Of a stretch of DNA of 64,000 nt, positions 52,883 through 62,703 are shown one piece after another (the stretch's first letter is position 1; each line of letters begins with the position of its first letter). The stretch is from Leptothermofonsia sp049200465 (lineage in GTDB: Bacteria > Cyanobacteriota > Cyanobacteriia > Leptolyngbyales > Leptolyngbyaceae). The position numbers and the translations under genes were made by a program. The notes below the pieces were generated by a model, which made no database searches, had not been told where the DNA came from, and was given only the letters and a program-made list of their open reading frames with translations. The DNA lies in NCBI RefSeq assembly GCF_049200465.1, contig NZ_CP120836.1, positions 620,001-684,000 on the forward strand. Direction: 5' to 3'.

Positions 52883-54439
52883 TCAGGTCTCTAGCTCTCC
52901 TGCAAGCAGAGGAGCCAGTTCTTTGTTAAGCCGCCCAGTTTGAACAAACTCTGCGTAGGTATTGGCTTCGATCGCCAACAATTCATCCCGTAATTGTTCC
53001 TTGGCAAATTCGCGCAAGTTTGGATGTTCATCCTGAATTTTGTCAATCTCTTTATCCATCCGGCTTAACTCTCCCCGAACGAGGGCTTTCTGATAATCGT
53101 AAAACTCAGGTTCAACGCCAGGACGGTAATCTAACTGCTCCAGGTACTGCTTCACCCGTTTCAAAGCCACCTGCCGGGCAACCAATTCCGAGAAATGCTG
53201 CCGCAGGGTTTCCTCTCCTAATAAATTGAGTCTTTGCAAAAATGGTCGGATGGATAGCCCCTGGACCAGCAGAGTAAACAGTACCGTTCCAAAAACGGTT
53301 GCAATCACCGTTTCCCGTTCTTGCAACAGGGTAGGGACACTCAACGCCAGCGCAATGGAAACAGAGCCACGCAGGCCGCCCCACCATAGAAGGGTTTGTT
53401 CTGCCAGAGGAATGGGAGTTTCAGAAAAGCGGTTACTAACCAAACTGAGACTGTAAATGGCGATCGCCCGTACCAAAACCATGGCTGCGATTGTAATGGC
53501 GATCGTTGGTAGATTCTGCCCCAGGACTGAAAACTGAATCTGGTCGCCAATTAGCAAAAATACAATCGAGTTCACAAAAAATGCCAGGAAGTCCCAAAAC
53601 TCCGTCACAATCACGCGAGTCCGGGGATTCATGCCAATCCGGGAGCCAAAATTTCCCAGAATTAATCCTGTCGTCACTACCCCGATCACCCCCGACCCAC
53701 CTAAATCTTCCGCCAGCAGGTAAGTACCATAAGCAGAAACCAGAGTAAGGGACTGCTCCACCAGGGGCAAATCAAACCGCTGGGTCAGGTAGGAAATGGC
53801 AAACCCAATCAATCCACCTACAGCTACCCCAATACCCACAACCCTAAATACATCCAGCAAAATCAATTGTGGAGAGAGGTCGGTCGTTCCCAGAGAAAAC
53901 CCGACCAGAAAGCTGAAGGCCACCACGGCCATTCCATCGTTGAACAGGCTTTCGCCCTCCATCAACGTCATCAGTTGTTTGCCAACCCCCAACTCACGAA
54001 ACAGGGCAATCACAGAAACCGGATCGGTGGCAGACAGACAAACCCCCACCAGCAGAGCTGTTGCCAGGGAAAGCCCGGCAAACTGAGTCAGGCAAAAAGT
54101 AATGCCCGCAATGGAGATGACTACCCCGAAGGTTGCAAACAAAGCGATCGGCAAAAACTCCTGTTTCAGGCTGGACCACTTTAGATTCCAGGCAGCCTCA
54201 AAAAGCAGCGGCGGCAGAAAGATGGTCAGAATCAAACCAGGTGAGAGATCGACCAATCGCACGTCCACCAGGGCCAGACCCAACCCAACAATTACCAGCA
54301 GAAGTGTGTAAGGAATGCGGCGGAACCAGCCCAGAATACTGGGCAAGGTTGCCACAGACAGGGACACACAAAGAACCAGAAGAAAAGGCTTTAAGTTGGC
54401 TTCGATCGCCCCCTCAATCATCCCCAACGCCACTACCAT
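52883..54439 (-). CDS. CPA1-family Na+/H+ antiporter
   Basis: 518 residues with about 12 membrane spans. The ion-binding motif SATDPVSVIALFRELGVGK and MEGESLFNDGMAVVAFSF mark the NhaP/NHE branch. A C-terminal cytoplasmic tail (~400-518) is helical and charged (RQHFSELVARQVALKRVKQY, ELSRMDKEIDKIQDEHPNL). It exchanges Na+ or K+ for H+ across the plasma or thylakoid membrane for pH and salt balance. Start ATG 54439 begins MVVALGMIEGAIEANLKPF. No operon partner is visible. Confidence 0.9.
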   Translation of the reverse strand: MVVALGMIEGAIEANLKPFLLVLCVSLSVATLPSILGWFRRIPYTLLLVIVGLGLALVDVRLVDLSPGLILTIFLPPLLFEAAWNLKWSSLKQEFLPIALFATFGVVISIAGITFCLTQFAGLSLATALLVGVCLSATDPVSVIALFRELGVGKQLMTLMEGESLFNDGMAVVAFSFLVGFSLGTTDLSPQLILLDVFRVVGIGVAVGGLIGFAISYLTQRFDLPLVEQSLTLVSAYGTYLLAEDLGGSGVIGVVTTGLILGNFGSRIGMNPRTRVIVTEFWDFLAFFVNSIVFLLIGDQIQFSVLGQNLPTIAITIAAMVLVRAIAIYSLSLVSNRFSETPIPLAEQTLLWWGGLRGSVSIALALSVPTLLQERETVIATVFGTVLFTLLVQGLSIRPFLQRLNLLGEETLRQHFSELVARQVALKRVKQYLEQLDYRPGVEPEFYDYQKALVRGELSRMDKEIDKIQDEHPNLREFAKEQLRDELLAIEANTYAEFVQTGRLNKELAPLLAGELET

Positions 54440-54478
54440 AGATATCCTCAGTTAGTTCTTTAGGATCTCCTGAGATTA

Positions 54479-54527
54479 TGAAAGAGTAGCGTAAGTGACT
54501 CTTTCACTAGCAAGTCAGGAGAACCGC
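54479..54527. repeat. hairpin of repeat family C, copy 2
   Basis: TGAAAGAGT (54479-54487) pairs with ACTCTTTCA (54498-54506), followed by CTAGCAAGTCAGGAGAACCG, matching the layout of 29333-29389. Just beyond, TAAGTAGAGA is tandemly repeated near 54541-54560. Confidence 0.5.
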
Positions 54528-54864
54528 TCCCTGTCTATGATAAGTAGAGATAAGTAGAGATAAATAAAGTTGTTTCATTTTTCTCCCTTACCAGGGGCAA
54601 AAATCTGGTCTGCTGTGAGCTCGACTTAGTCATTCATAGCAAGGGAAAAGGTAGCAAGCTCAGGAAAGCGTTGATGGAATGATCCTGATGAGCTTGCAAC
54701 CGAAAGAATTTGTACCCTTGAGCGTAACGTTTGCCTCGCTGTTTTCCAAGCAGCATCGGGTTTCATTGATTGGGCTAAAGCGACTGAGACTGCTCTACAT
54801 CGATTATTGTTGCAGTTGACAACTCTATTGCTATTGCTTTAAGTGTTGCTATTGCTTCAGGTGT

Positions 54865-54979
54865 TATAGCTCTATGCGGGTGCGTTAAGACATTGGAATT
54901 AGAGAGGGAGTGGGGGCTTCGCCCCCAGCCAGGGGTGGAACCCCTGCACCCTGTCCTAAGCTTGGTGGCTATAGCTATA
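54865..54979. repeat. palindromic repeat family A, copy 3
   Basis: Ends TATAGCT (54865-54871) and AGCTATA (54973-54979). The interior has GGGGGCTTCGCCCCC and CCAGGGGTGGAACCCCTG hairpins and GTCCTAAGCTTGGTGGCTAT, near-identical to copy 2. It lies in the gap between the antiporter and the CHAT gene; the rest of 54440-55046 shows no gene. Confidence 0.75.
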
Positions 54980-55046
54980 TCAGTTCTAACCGTGCTCCTC
55001 CGCTAAATCATAAGCATTAGGCGTGGATTTGTGATGAGGTAGAGCA

Positions 55047-58004
55047 CTACTCCGCTTCTCCAATCAGGCTGAAGGCGGCCCAATCTCGTGGGTTGGGATA
55101 CTGTTGCATGGTTGTTAGCATTGCCTGTCTCAGTGCCTGGGCCTTATCTGGGTTGCGTTTCAGGACTTGATAAAACTCGGTCATTAGAGATGCGGTAGGG
55201 GAGTCGGGTACAGCCCAGAGGGAAACGATGATGCTGGGAACACCTGCGGTAATGAACGAGCGGGATAAACCAATCACGCCATCTCCGGTAATGCGTCCTC
55301 GCCCAGTATTGCAGGCGCTCAGAACGACGAGTTCAGCCTTCAGCTTGAGGTTGAGAATTTCGTCGGCGGTCAGTAAACCATTGTCTTTACCGGAAGGGGC
55401 GAGGGCGATCGCGCCCGGAATGCCCAATCCCTTAAAGTCGTCGAGTAAGCCATGGGTTGCCAGGTGAATGATTTGCTGCTGCGGCATGAGTTTGACAATG
55501 GCAGCCTTGGTGGCTAAATCGCCCGTCAGTGCTTGAGTACCTAACAAGGGGGCGATCGCATTTGCCTCCCGTTCTGCACCGGGTAACGACTCTAATTGCT
55601 CGGCTGGTCGGTTGAACAGAGCAGGAACCTTCGGCATCGTAGGATTGCCCACAACCAGAGCAGAGTGAGGGGTAAGGGGCGAAGGATGGATGGGTGGACG
55701 GGTAGATGGGGGCTCATTCCTCCTCCCCAGTGCAGAAACAAAGGAAGATCGACCTCTTTTCTGGTTTCTTAATTGCTGGGTTAATTCCAGTACCTGAATC
55801 GATGGAGCTGTCAGAATCGTGTGCTGTTCAATTAGAAACCGATTAGAAGGGGTCTTGAGGGCGGCGAAGGGGACCAGGAATAAAACCCCCTGGGGAATGA
55901 AGGTAACGCGCGCATTGGGGTCTTTGGGCAACACATCGGCGATCGGCTGAACCAAAAGCTCATACAGCCGGGAATGTTGCTGACGGATGGGTTCTCCCTC
56001 TCTACTGGCGACTACGGCTAAACCCCGACCGCGCAGACCTAGAGTTTCCCGGCTGGTGGCAACCAGGTCAGAGAGGGAAATTTTTTGCTGCTGCCAGAGG
56101 GGTTTGAGATCAACCTTGCGGAAACTGATGGTGCCGTTGGGAGCGATCGCCCAGATATATAGTTTAGTTTCCCGTGCCTCAGCTCTGCCATTGACGATCA
56201 CGTCTTCATAGGTGATTGAGTACTGCACCAGGGTGGAATTTTGCGTCCTGGCGATTTGTTGCATCTGGGCAATGGATGGGCTGGCCGCTGCGGTTGATGA
56301 GATGGCTGAAGCAGTTTGAGAAGGGGAGGCTAACCGTCTGGATAGCAGTTCTACAAAGGCTCTTGCCCGCCCCCGTTCGGCAATTTCTAAGGCCGCAGTT
56401 GTTTTGTTTTGGGCCACCAGAACCCGTTGCAACAGGCGATAGGTGCGGGCTTGCTGTTCAAAAATGGAAATTTTGTTGAAGTCGTTGGTACCCAAATTGG
56501 CACGGAGGCTTTCCCAGATGTGCAGCCCAGCGGTTAAGGTCGCTTCGGCGGCGGCTAGATTGCCTGCCTTGAACTGGGTGTTACCCAGGTTGTTCAGAAT
56601 ATAGGCTTCCGTCGCGCGGTCCTTCGTCTGGCGAACGATCGCCAATGCTTGCTGGTGATACTCGGTTGCCTTCCCGTACTGCCCTAAATCATCATAGACA
56701 ATGCCTAAATTCAGCAGGCAGGAGCTTTCCTGGCCCCGGTCTTGAAGTTTGCGGGCAATTGTCAATGCTTGCTGATAGAACTCGACTGATTTCTCGATTT
56801 GCCCCAGCCGCTTGTGAGCATTGCCCAGGTTAATCAAAGCTGTTCCTGTGCCACTCAGATCTCCCATTTCCTGGGCGATCGCCAGCCGCTGCTGGTGATA
56901 CTCAATTGCCTTGGGATAGTCCTGCAAAACCAGGTACAAATTCCCGATATTCGTCATAACTGAGGCTTCAGCAGCACGGTTTTTAATGGCGCGGGCGATA
57001 GCGAGACTATCAAATGCCTTTTGGATAGCTTCGGAATAGTTGCCCAAATCGTAGTAGATGCTGCTCAGGTTTTTGAGGGAATGGGCTTCCCCAATGCGAT
57101 CGCCAATTTCACGAGAGATGACCAACCGCTGCTCATGGAAGGCGATCGCCGTTCCATAATCTCCCTGAGCATGATAACTATTGGCAATGTTATTCAGCGC
57201 AGCCGCTTCGCTACGGCGGTCTTTGAGTTCGCGGGCGGTTGCCAACTGCTGCTGGTTGTATTCAATCGCTTTGGAATAGTCGCTCAAACTGTAGTGGACT
57301 ATGCCCAACGTGCCGAGGGTGTTAGATTCTAGCTGACGGTCTTTAAGTTCGCGGGCAATGGTGAGGGTTTGCTGGAGGTAAGCGATCGCCTGGGGATAGT
57401 CCCCAAGGCCGTAAGCAACTTCTCCCAGATTACCCAGTGTTTGCCCCTCACCCAGGCGATCGTAAACCTGGCGGTAAATAGGAAGCGCCTGTTCATAGTA
57501 TTTACCCGCTTTGCGATAGTCGCCCAAACCCGCAGCCACGACGCCCAAATTGCCAAGGGCTCCTGCCTCTCCGGCCCGATCCTGAATTGTTCTCGCCAGG
57601 TCCAGGCTTTGTTGATAGTAGGAAACGGCCTGGTCGTAGTTGGACTGAAGATAGTAGACGTTTCCAAGATTGCGTAAGATTTTCACCTGTTTCGGCTGAT
57701 CATTCAATTTCCGAAAGAGGGTCAACGCCTGCTGCAATGACTGAAGCGATTCTTGATACTGACTGGCTCGCCACTGCTGAATGCCCTGCTCCAATAGACG
57801 GTCTGCTTCTGCTTGCTGAGAGGACTTGGGGAGGGAGGAAGCGCTACTTGTTGTTAGTTTTTGGTTGTTAGAGGAAGGAACGGGGAAGGGGTGGGGAACG
57901 GTTGGTTGGGTTTGCTGGTCTGAAATTGCAGCCCTGGAAGGAAGGAATATAAAGTTGGAAAGCAGGGCAGCCAGGATTGTTAGTGCAATGGAAGAACGAG
58001 GCAT
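55047..58004 (-). CDS. TPR-CHAT protein (caspase-like protease domain)
   Basis: 985 residues. A signal-like N-terminus (SIALTILAALLSNFIFLPS) precedes about eleven tetratricopeptide repeats of 40 residues (~75-510; units such as ALGNLGVVAAGLGDYRKAG, YYEQALPIYRQ). The C-terminal CHAT domain (~650-985) has the His/Cys dyad: H in IIHLATHGLLDDF and C in VVLSACNTGRGRITGDGV. CHAT proteases are caspase relatives; in bacteria some are activated by partners during defence or cell death. Here it stands alone with no gasdermin or Cas gene, the common cyanobacterial situation. A spacer-like insert (TRPPIHPSPLTPHSA) interrupts the domain. Substrate unknown. Confidence 0.88.
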   Translation of the reverse strand: MPRSSIALTILAALLSNFIFLPSRAAISDQQTQPTVPHPFPVPSSNNQKLTTSSASSLPKSSQQAEADRLLEQGIQQWRASQYQESLQSLQQALTLFRKLNDQPKQVKILRNLGNVYYLQSNYDQAVSYYQQSLDLARTIQDRAGEAGALGNLGVVAAGLGDYRKAGKYYEQALPIYRQVYDRLGEGQTLGNLGEVAYGLGDYPQAIAYLQQTLTIARELKDRQLESNTLGTLGIVHYSLSDYSKAIEYNQQQLATARELKDRRSEAAALNNIANSYHAQGDYGTAIAFHEQRLVISREIGDRIGEAHSLKNLSSIYYDLGNYSEAIQKAFDSLAIARAIKNRAAEASVMTNIGNLYLVLQDYPKAIEYHQQRLAIAQEMGDLSGTGTALINLGNAHKRLGQIEKSVEFYQQALTIARKLQDRGQESSCLLNLGIVYDDLGQYGKATEYHQQALAIVRQTKDRATEAYILNNLGNTQFKAGNLAAAEATLTAGLHIWESLRANLGTNDFNKISIFEQQARTYRLLQRVLVAQNKTTAALEIAERGRARAFVELLSRRLASPSQTASAISSTAAASPSIAQMQQIARTQNSTLVQYSITYEDVIVNGRAEARETKLYIWAIAPNGTISFRKVDLKPLWQQQKISLSDLVATSRETLGLRGRGLAVVASREGEPIRQQHSRLYELLVQPIADVLPKDPNARVTFIPQGVLFLVPFAALKTPSNRFLIEQHTILTAPSIQVLELTQQLRNQKRGRSSFVSALGRRNEPPSTRPPIHPSPLTPHSALVVGNPTMPKVPALFNRPAEQLESLPGAEREANAIAPLLGTQALTGDLATKAAIVKLMPQQQIIHLATHGLLDDFKGLGIPGAIALAPSGKDNGLLTADEILNLKLKAELVVLSACNTGRGRITGDGVIGLSRSFITAGVPSIIVSLWAVPDSPTASLMTEFYQVLKRNPDKAQALRQAMLTTMQQYPNPRDWAAFSLIGEAE

Positions 58005-58019
58005 GATTCAATCGGTTTA

Positions 58020-58658
58020 CTAGGTCCCTGGTCTGGAACGCAGGGTTTCATCCATATAGGAGCGATCGCCCAACCGTTGCAGCAGGGGCCCGTGGACATC
58101 AAATTTCACAACGCTGAGGGAAGCCGCAGGGCAATCAATGCGATCGCGATAGCGACCCAGGTCAACCCCCAACAAATTGCAAAGAATGATTCGAATCGTT
58201 GCTTTATGGGAAACCACCAGAACGTTGCCATCGGTGTACCTATTTTCGATTTCTGCAATCACCAGAGAAGCACGGCTGGCAATTTCGATCGCCGTCTCAC
58301 CGCCTGTGGGCGCATTCCAAGCGGGCTCTGTCATCCAATTGATGTAATCCTCCAGGTAATCTTTCTTAACGTCCTCCTGGGTTTTCCCTTCCCATTGGCC
58401 GTAACGGATCTCCTTTAGCCCATCTCGCAGTTGCATCTCCATGCCAGTGACCTCACAAAGGGGCTTAGCAGTGGCGATCGTCCGTTTCATGGGGCTGACG
58501 TAAACTGCTGTCCAGGGAACAGATTGGTGAGCATTGGCAAATGCCTTTGCCATTTGCAGCCCTTCCGGAGTCAGGTCGGGGTCAAGCTCACCGCAGTAAC
58601 CACCCGTTTGGCTGTAAATCGTTTCCCCGTGGCGCAAGAAATATAAATGCAAGCTCAT
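58020..58658 (-). CDS. histidine phosphatase family protein
   Basis: 212 residues. The catalytic RHG lies in LYFLRHGETIYSQTGGY, with partner Arg in SPMKRTIATAKPL, Glu in LKEIRYGQWEGKTQEDV and late His in LVVSHKATIRIIL. This is the phosphoglycerate-mutase-like branch, which includes phosphoserine and sugar phosphatases; mutase activity is doubtful without the usual longer architecture. The start lies 10 nt downstream of the glgP stop on the same strand, so it is likely cotranscribed with glycogen phosphorylase and may act on a sugar phosphate (inference). Confidence 0.85.
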   Translation of the reverse strand: MSLHLYFLRHGETIYSQTGGYCGELDPDLTPEGLQMAKAFANAHQSVPWTAVYVSPMKRTIATAKPLCEVTGMEMQLRDGLKEIRYGQWEGKTQEDVKKDYLEDYINWMTEPAWNAPTGGETAIEIASRASLVIAEIENRYTDGNVLVVSHKATIRIILCNLLGVDLGRYRDRIDCPAASLSVVKFDVHGPLLQRLGDRSYMDETLRSRPGT

Positions 58659-58668
58659 GATCGGTGTT

Positions 58669-61206
58669 TTATACTCTCAACTGAATTGCATTGACCTGAG
58701 CGTACTCTTCCAGCTCAATCTGAACAGACTTTACCTTCCAGATATCGTTGCAGTAGTCGCGGATGGAGCGATCGCTAGAAAACTTACCCATGCGTGCCAC
58801 GTTCAGGATCGACATCCGAGTCCAGGCTTCTGAGTCCCGGTACATCTGCCCTACCCGGTCCTGACATTCAACATAGGAAGCATAGTCAGCTAGCAGCAAG
58901 TATTCATCTTTGTAGAGTAAGTTATCGACCATGGGTTTAAACAGGTTGGAGTTGCCGTGGGAAAAGAAACCGGAGGCAATGCGGTCAATCGCCAGCTTCA
59001 GTTCAGGATTGGAGTTGTAGTAGTCGCGTGGATTGTAGCCTTTGGCTCTGAGGGCGTAAACTTCCTCCGTTGTCAACCCAAATAGAAAGAAGTTTTCAGC
59101 TCCGACTTCCTCACGAATTTCAACGTTTGCCCCATCCAGCGTGCCAATTGTGAGGGCACCATTCATGGCAAATTTCATGTTACCCGTACCAGAGGCTTCC
59201 TTGCCCGCGGTCGAGATTTGTTCGGATAAGTCAGCCGCCGGATAAACTCGCTGAGCGAACTTAACGTTGTAGTCCTTCAAGAAGAGGACTTTGAGCCGTC
59301 CTTTCATGTCAGGATCTCGGTTCACGACATCGGCGATCGAGTTGATGAGCTTAATCATCAATTTCGCCATATAGTAACCGGGAGCTGCCTTGCCCCCAAA
59401 CAGAAAGGTTCGAGGGGTGATATCCAGACCTGGATTGGCCTTGATGCGATTGTAGAGGGTAATAATGTACAGCGCGTTCAGGTGTTGTCGCTTGTATTCA
59501 TGAATGCGCTTTGCTTGAATGTCAAACAATGATTCGGGATTGATTTCAAGGTTATAGTTTTCCCAGATGTAATCTGCCAGATCTTTCTTAATCGCCTGCT
59601 TGATCTCGCGAAATTCCCGACAAAAGTCTGGATTGTCTACAAATGCTTCCAGCTTATGCAGTTCATCCAGGTTTTTGATCCAGCCATCCCCAATGTGGCG
59701 GGTAATCAAGCCGCAAAGCCGGGGATTACTTAAAACCATGAAGCGACGGGGAGTGACGCCATTGGTCTTATTGTTGAACTTCTCCGGATACATCTCATAG
59801 AAGTCATGGAGGACGTCTCGCTTGAGCAGTTCAGTGTGCAACGCAGCAACCCCGTTAATGGCAAAGCTACCAACACAGGCAAGATTTGCCATGCGGATGT
59901 ATTTTTCGCCGGACTCATCAATCAGGGACATACGACGGACGCGATCGGGCTCGTCGGGGTAACGAATACGAACATCGTCCAGGAATCGCTGATTGATTTC
60001 GTAAATGATTTCTAAATGACGTGGCAAAAGTCCACCGAATAGCGCTAGAGGCCAGCGTTCCAGGGCTTCAGGGAGAAGAGTGTGGTTCGTGTAAGCAAAG
60101 GTATGGGTGGTGATGTACCAGGCTTTATCCCATTCCATCCCGTATTCATCCAGTAGCAACCGCATCAATTCGGCAACGGCAATGGAGGGATGGGTATCAT
60201 TTAGTTGAATCGAAAACTTTTCATGAAATGTTTCCAGGGGCAGATTCTGACGGAACAGGATACGGATCATGTCTTGCAGAGAGCAGGACACAAAAAAGAA
60301 TTGCTGTTCCAGGCGTAGAAGCTTGCCTTGAGTCAGATTGTCATTGGGGTAGAGAACCTTGGAAATATTTTCTGAAATCATCTTTTGGTGGACGGCACCA
60401 GAGTAGTCGCCAGAGTTAAACGCTTCAAAGTTGAAGGACTCTGGTGCTTCGGATGTCCATAGTCTAAGAGTGTTGCAGGTATTAACCTTGTAGCCCAAAA
60501 TTGGCGTGTCGTAGGGAATGCCCTTCACCACTTTGTAGGGAACCCAGCGCACTCGGTAATGGCCGTGCTCATCCGTATAAGTTTCGGTGTGGCCGCCAAA
60601 TTTGACTTCCACCTCCCATTCGGGACGAGCCACTTCCCAGGGGTTACCGAAGCGCAGCCATTTATCCGTGATTTCAACCTGCCATCCGTCGCGAATATCT
60701 TGATCGAAAATACCGAATTCGTAGCGGATGCCATAGCCGATCGCTGGAGTTTCTAACGTTGCTAACGAATCCAGATAGCAGGCCGCTAATCGCCCTAAAC
60801 CCCCATTGCCCAGACCGGGTTCTTCCTCCTGCTCCAGCAATTCCTTAAAATCCAGCCCCAATTCTTCGATCGCCTGTTTTACCTGGTCATAGATCCCCAG
60901 GTTGATCAGGTTGTTCCCCAGATGCGGTCCCAAAAGAAATTCGGCAGAAAGATAGCAGACGGTACGCGCAGCGGTCTTACTGTAAGCCTCTGCGGTTGCA
61001 ATCCAGCGTTGAAAGAGGCGATCGCGCACAGTATACGCCAGCGCCATGTAGTAATCGTTCTTCGTTGCGATCGCCGGAAACTTCCCCTGAATGTAGTACA
61101 GATTATCCAGAAAAGCCCGCTTCAGGGTATCAATACTGAGTCCAGTGCGATCATCTTCCACCGCAACCGTTGGGCAACCGGGTGGAACATTTGGGAGGGT
61201 CTGCAT
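58669..61206 (-). CDS. glgP: glycogen/starch phosphorylase
   Basis: 845 residues, full length. Family segments are GNGGLGRLAACYLDSLATL, NDTHPSIAVAELMRLLLDE, RRFMVLSNPRLCGLI, and the pyridoxal-phosphate lysine in EASGTGNMKFAMNGALTIGT. It releases glucose-1-phosphate from glycogen in the cytosol. ATG 61206 gives MQTLPNVPPGCPTVAVEDD, with a plausible short regulatory N-terminus. It is followed after 10 nt by a histidine phosphatase gene. Confidence 0.96.
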   Translation of the reverse strand: MQTLPNVPPGCPTVAVEDDRTGLSIDTLKRAFLDNLYYIQGKFPAIATKNDYYMALAYTVRDRLFQRWIATAEAYSKTAARTVCYLSAEFLLGPHLGNNLINLGIYDQVKQAIEELGLDFKELLEQEEEPGLGNGGLGRLAACYLDSLATLETPAIGYGIRYEFGIFDQDIRDGWQVEITDKWLRFGNPWEVARPEWEVEVKFGGHTETYTDEHGHYRVRWVPYKVVKGIPYDTPILGYKVNTCNTLRLWTSEAPESFNFEAFNSGDYSGAVHQKMISENISKVLYPNDNLTQGKLLRLEQQFFFVSCSLQDMIRILFRQNLPLETFHEKFSIQLNDTHPSIAVAELMRLLLDEYGMEWDKAWYITTHTFAYTNHTLLPEALERWPLALFGGLLPRHLEIIYEINQRFLDDVRIRYPDEPDRVRRMSLIDESGEKYIRMANLACVGSFAINGVAALHTELLKRDVLHDFYEMYPEKFNNKTNGVTPRRFMVLSNPRLCGLITRHIGDGWIKNLDELHKLEAFVDNPDFCREFREIKQAIKKDLADYIWENYNLEINPESLFDIQAKRIHEYKRQHLNALYIITLYNRIKANPGLDITPRTFLFGGKAAPGYYMAKLMIKLINSIADVVNRDPDMKGRLKVLFLKDYNVKFAQRVYPAADLSEQISTAGKEASGTGNMKFAMNGALTIGTLDGANVEIREEVGAENFFLFGLTTEEVYALRAKGYNPRDYYNSNPELKLAIDRIASGFFSHGNSNLFKPMVDNLLYKDEYLLLADYASYVECQDRVGQMYRDSEAWTRMSILNVARMGKFSSDRSIRDYCNDIWKVKSVQIELEEYAQVNAIQLRV

Positions 61207-61524
61207 AACTGGATTCCTTTAGAGTGAAGGGCTGGTGGTTGGAGGGAAGTAGGGGTAGGGAAGAGAAAAGAGGAAAGAGGAAAGAGGAAAGAAAAAAGAT
61301 AAAGAGAAACCAGGCGAGGGTTTAAGAGTGTTGTTAGTCAGGCGAGAGATGAGACAGGGGGGTGGATGAGGAGATGAGTTAGCTCTGGCTGTTGACTTTC
61401 AGTTTCTTTACAGGGGCGCTTTAAAAACGGGGCTCTGGCTCCTTGAAACCCTGATTTCCTCGAGCCCTTTTCCAGGATTGCCACAAAAAATTTGACAAAC
61501 CCTTCTTTCTTCTTTCCTCTTCTC
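61207..61524. repeat. purine-rich spacer upstream of glgP
   Basis: About 320 bases. The stretch ~61258-61310 is nearly pure A/G with GAGGAAA units. No gene is seen; it presumably contains the glgP promoter. Confidence 0.5.
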
Positions 61525-62703
61525 CTAAACTTCTACCAGGTGAAACGCGGCTCCCAGTCCAGCTCCCATTTCGGCGGGAGTGATTTTGCCATCCTTGTTG
61601 CTGTCGAGGGCATCAAATACGGCATCGGCTCCCATCCATTCTTCGCGAGTGATAAACCCATCTCCATCCAGGTCATACACGCGGAAGAGATCCTCGGCGG
61701 CATGGCTGATAGTGGATTCTCCTTCCAGATACGCCAGGCGCTTTGCCAGCAGTTTTTCCAGAGCGATGAGGGCTTTGGTAAAGCCCTGGATACCCTCTGC
61801 CAGTTTTTCGGATGCCATGCGATCACGATGGTGCATCTGATCAAAGGTTTCCTTGTCCATTGGGATCTTTTCGATCTCCATAGCAGCAGCTTTAGCTGGA
61901 TCAAGCTTGCGAGGTAGATCGCCGCTGCTGGACTGGAGTTCACCCAGGAGGCTAGGAGAGATGGTTAACAAGTCACAACCTGCCAGTTCCAGAATTTCCC
62001 CCATGTTGCGGAAGCTGGCTCCCATCACTTCAGTTTTGTAGCCAAACTTTTTGTAGTAGTTGTAGATGCTGGTCACTGATAATACACCCGGATCTTCGGC
62101 TGGGGGATAGCTTTCCCGTCCGGTTTCTTTTTTGTACCAATCCAAAATCCGCCCGACGAAGGGAGAGATCAGGGTAACTCCTGCTTCAGCACAGGCGATC
62201 GCCTGGTGAATGCCAAACAGCAGCGTGAGATTGCAATGAATCCCTTCCTTTTCAAGGACTTCGGCAGCCTTAATGCCTTCCCAGGTGGAGGCAATTTTAA
62301 TCAGAATGCGATCGCGGGAAATCCCGGCAGCTTCGTATTCAGAGATTAAATAGCGGGCTTTTTCTATAGTGGCTTCGGTGTCGTAGGATAACCGCGCATC
62401 CACTTCAGTAGAAACTCGGCCAGGAATGATTTCTAAGATCTTTTTGCCAAAGGAAATGGCGAGGCGATCAAACGCCAGAGTCAGAATTTCCTGGTCTGCT
62501 ACGCCGGAGCCTTTGTCTTTTTTTGCCTGCTTCAGAGTATCGTCTACAATCTCCTGATATTGAGGCATTTGGGCAGCAGCCGTAATCAATGAGGGGTTTG
62601 TAGTAGCATCACGTGGCTGATATTGCTCAATTGCCTGAATGTCGCCCGTGTCAGCAACTACGATGGTCATTTGGCGCAGTTGCTCTAGCAGGTTCTTAGC
62701 CAT
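61525..62703 (-). CDS. tal: transaldolase with C-terminal EF hands
   Basis: 392 residues from ATG 62703 (MAKNLLEQLRQMTIVVADTG), supported by GGGAG 7 nt upstream; the frame to 62739 is rejected. Transaldolase residues: Asp in VVADTGDIQAIEQY, DATTNPSLI, the Schiff-base Lys in DRILIKIASTWEG, and CNLTLLFGIHQAIACAEAG. It shifts dihydroxyacetone units between sugar phosphates in the pentose phosphate pathway. Residues ~340-392 form two EF hands (DLDGDGFITREEW, DSNKDGKITPAEM) with canonical Asp/Asn/Glu ligands, suggesting Ca2+ control. Such fusions are known in cyanobacteria. Confidence 0.94.
   Translation of the reverse strand: MAKNLLEQLRQMTIVVADTGDIQAIEQYQPRDATTNPSLITAAAQMPQYQEIVDDTLKQAKKDKGSGVADQEILTLAFDRLAISFGKKILEIIPGRVSTEVDARLSYDTEATIEKARYLISEYEAAGISRDRILIKIASTWEGIKAAEVLEKEGIHCNLTLLFGIHQAIACAEAGVTLISPFVGRILDWYKKETGRESYPPAEDPGVLSVTSIYNYYKKFGYKTEVMGASFRNMGEILELAGCDLLTISPSLLGELQSSSGDLPRKLDPAKAAAMEIEKIPMDKETFDQMHHRDRMASEKLAEGIQGFTKALIALEKLLAKRLAYLEGESTISHAAEDLFRVYDLDGDGFITREEWMGADAVFDALDSNKDGKITPAEMGAGLGAAFHLVEV

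Noticed and set aside
55047..58004. CHAT protein as part of a gasdermin or CRISPR-linked system
   Set aside because: No gasdermin-like, cas or sigma-factor partner is adjacent; solitary TPR-CHAT proteins are common in cyanobacteria.
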